Source of the DNA: Proteobacteria bacterium UBA6156
Lineage (GTDB): Bacteria; Pseudomonadota; Alphaproteobacteria; UBA2136; UBA6156
NCBI GenBank assembly: GCA_002422365.1
Contig: DIUO01000015.1
Location: 1-64,000, forward strand
Direction of reading: 5' to 3'
DNA length: 64,000 nt
Shown here: positions 63,860-64,000 of the stretch, in pieces
Numbering within the stretch: position 1 is the stretch's first letter
How the letters are laid out: every line of letters begins with the position of its first letter
Notes under the pieces: model-generated
What the model was told of the DNA's origin: nothing
Seen by the model: only the letters and a program-made list of their open reading frames with translations
Databases searched by the model: none
Translations under genes and position numbers: made by a program

Positions 63860-64000
63860 GTCTTTGTTTCCTGTTTCGTTGGAGGAGGAGGAGGTTGAAC
63901 TCACCGCTGCGGCGCCCTTTTTAGAGCTGGCCGAGCTGGCCGGCTTGCCTTTGAAAGCAAGACCGATTTTTGCCGCGATATCGCGAACGAGATTCATGAT

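Overview
The window looks like chromosomal DNA of an alphaproteobacterium. The evidence is gene order: spoT / acpS / lepB / rnc / era / recO, tig / clpP / clpX / lon / HU / tRNA-Val / tRNA-Asp, bamD / recN / ligA, yajC / secD / secF and tolQRA are all arrangements familiar from that class. Genes are densely packed, mostly on the minus strand, and GC-rich, often preceded by Shine-Dalgarno sites of the form GGAGAAC. I cannot name a genus. A deep-branching or Micavibrio-like lineage is possible but unproven.

Layout. 1-5.8 kb: a phage packaging and head operon (small terminase candidate, large terminase, portal, scaffold-like protein, N4-gp56-type capsid) running off the left edge from its own promoter just past recO. 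5.8-12.8 kb: recO, era, rnc, lepB, rnfH, acpS, a DUF2062 protein and spoT. 13-14 kb: two orphan secreted proteins. 14-23 kb: uvrA, a coiled-coil secreted protein, Fe/Mn superoxide dismutase, secF-secD-yajC and icd. 23-24.7 kb: a small membrane protein and a string of tiny, partly Cys-rich genes. 25-32.2 kb: tolB, gpmA, eno, an ion channel, a beta-barrel, tRNA-Phe and tolA-R-Q. 32.5-34.2 kb: an accessory island with two paralogous phage-type NPGN (lysozyme-like) proteins flanking a secreted protein. 34.3-38.7 kb: hydrolase, iscR-iscS and gltA, with a repeat-rich gap. 38.9-46.3 kb: a seven-gene type IV filament (pilus or type II secretion-like) operon. 46.5-56.8 kb: tRNAs, HU, lon, clpX, clpP, an aldo/keto reductase, tig, more tRNAs and a cation transporter. 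56.8-64 kb: an inosine/xanthosine triphosphatase, a structured noncoding region, ligA, recN, bamD, a diguanylate cyclase and a histone H1-like protein.

Most notable observations. (1) The phage packaging operon and the distant NPGN gene at 32.5 kb have matching promoter regions (TTGAC at the same spacing, then the identical 13-mer CAACTTAGGGTAG), which suggests co-regulation of scattered phage-derived genes, as in a gene transfer agent or a split prophage. (2) The type IV filament operon has two GspG-like pseudopilins but no secretin or prepilin peptidase in view. (3) The gltA 3' end is duplicated, with only synonymous third-position differences. (4) Several classes of intergenic repeat occur: a structured element of about 125-165 bp in three copies, a 178-bp palindrome, and tracts of 7-nt units in front of housekeeping genes. 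(5) A CIRCE-like HrcA operator lies upstream of lon.
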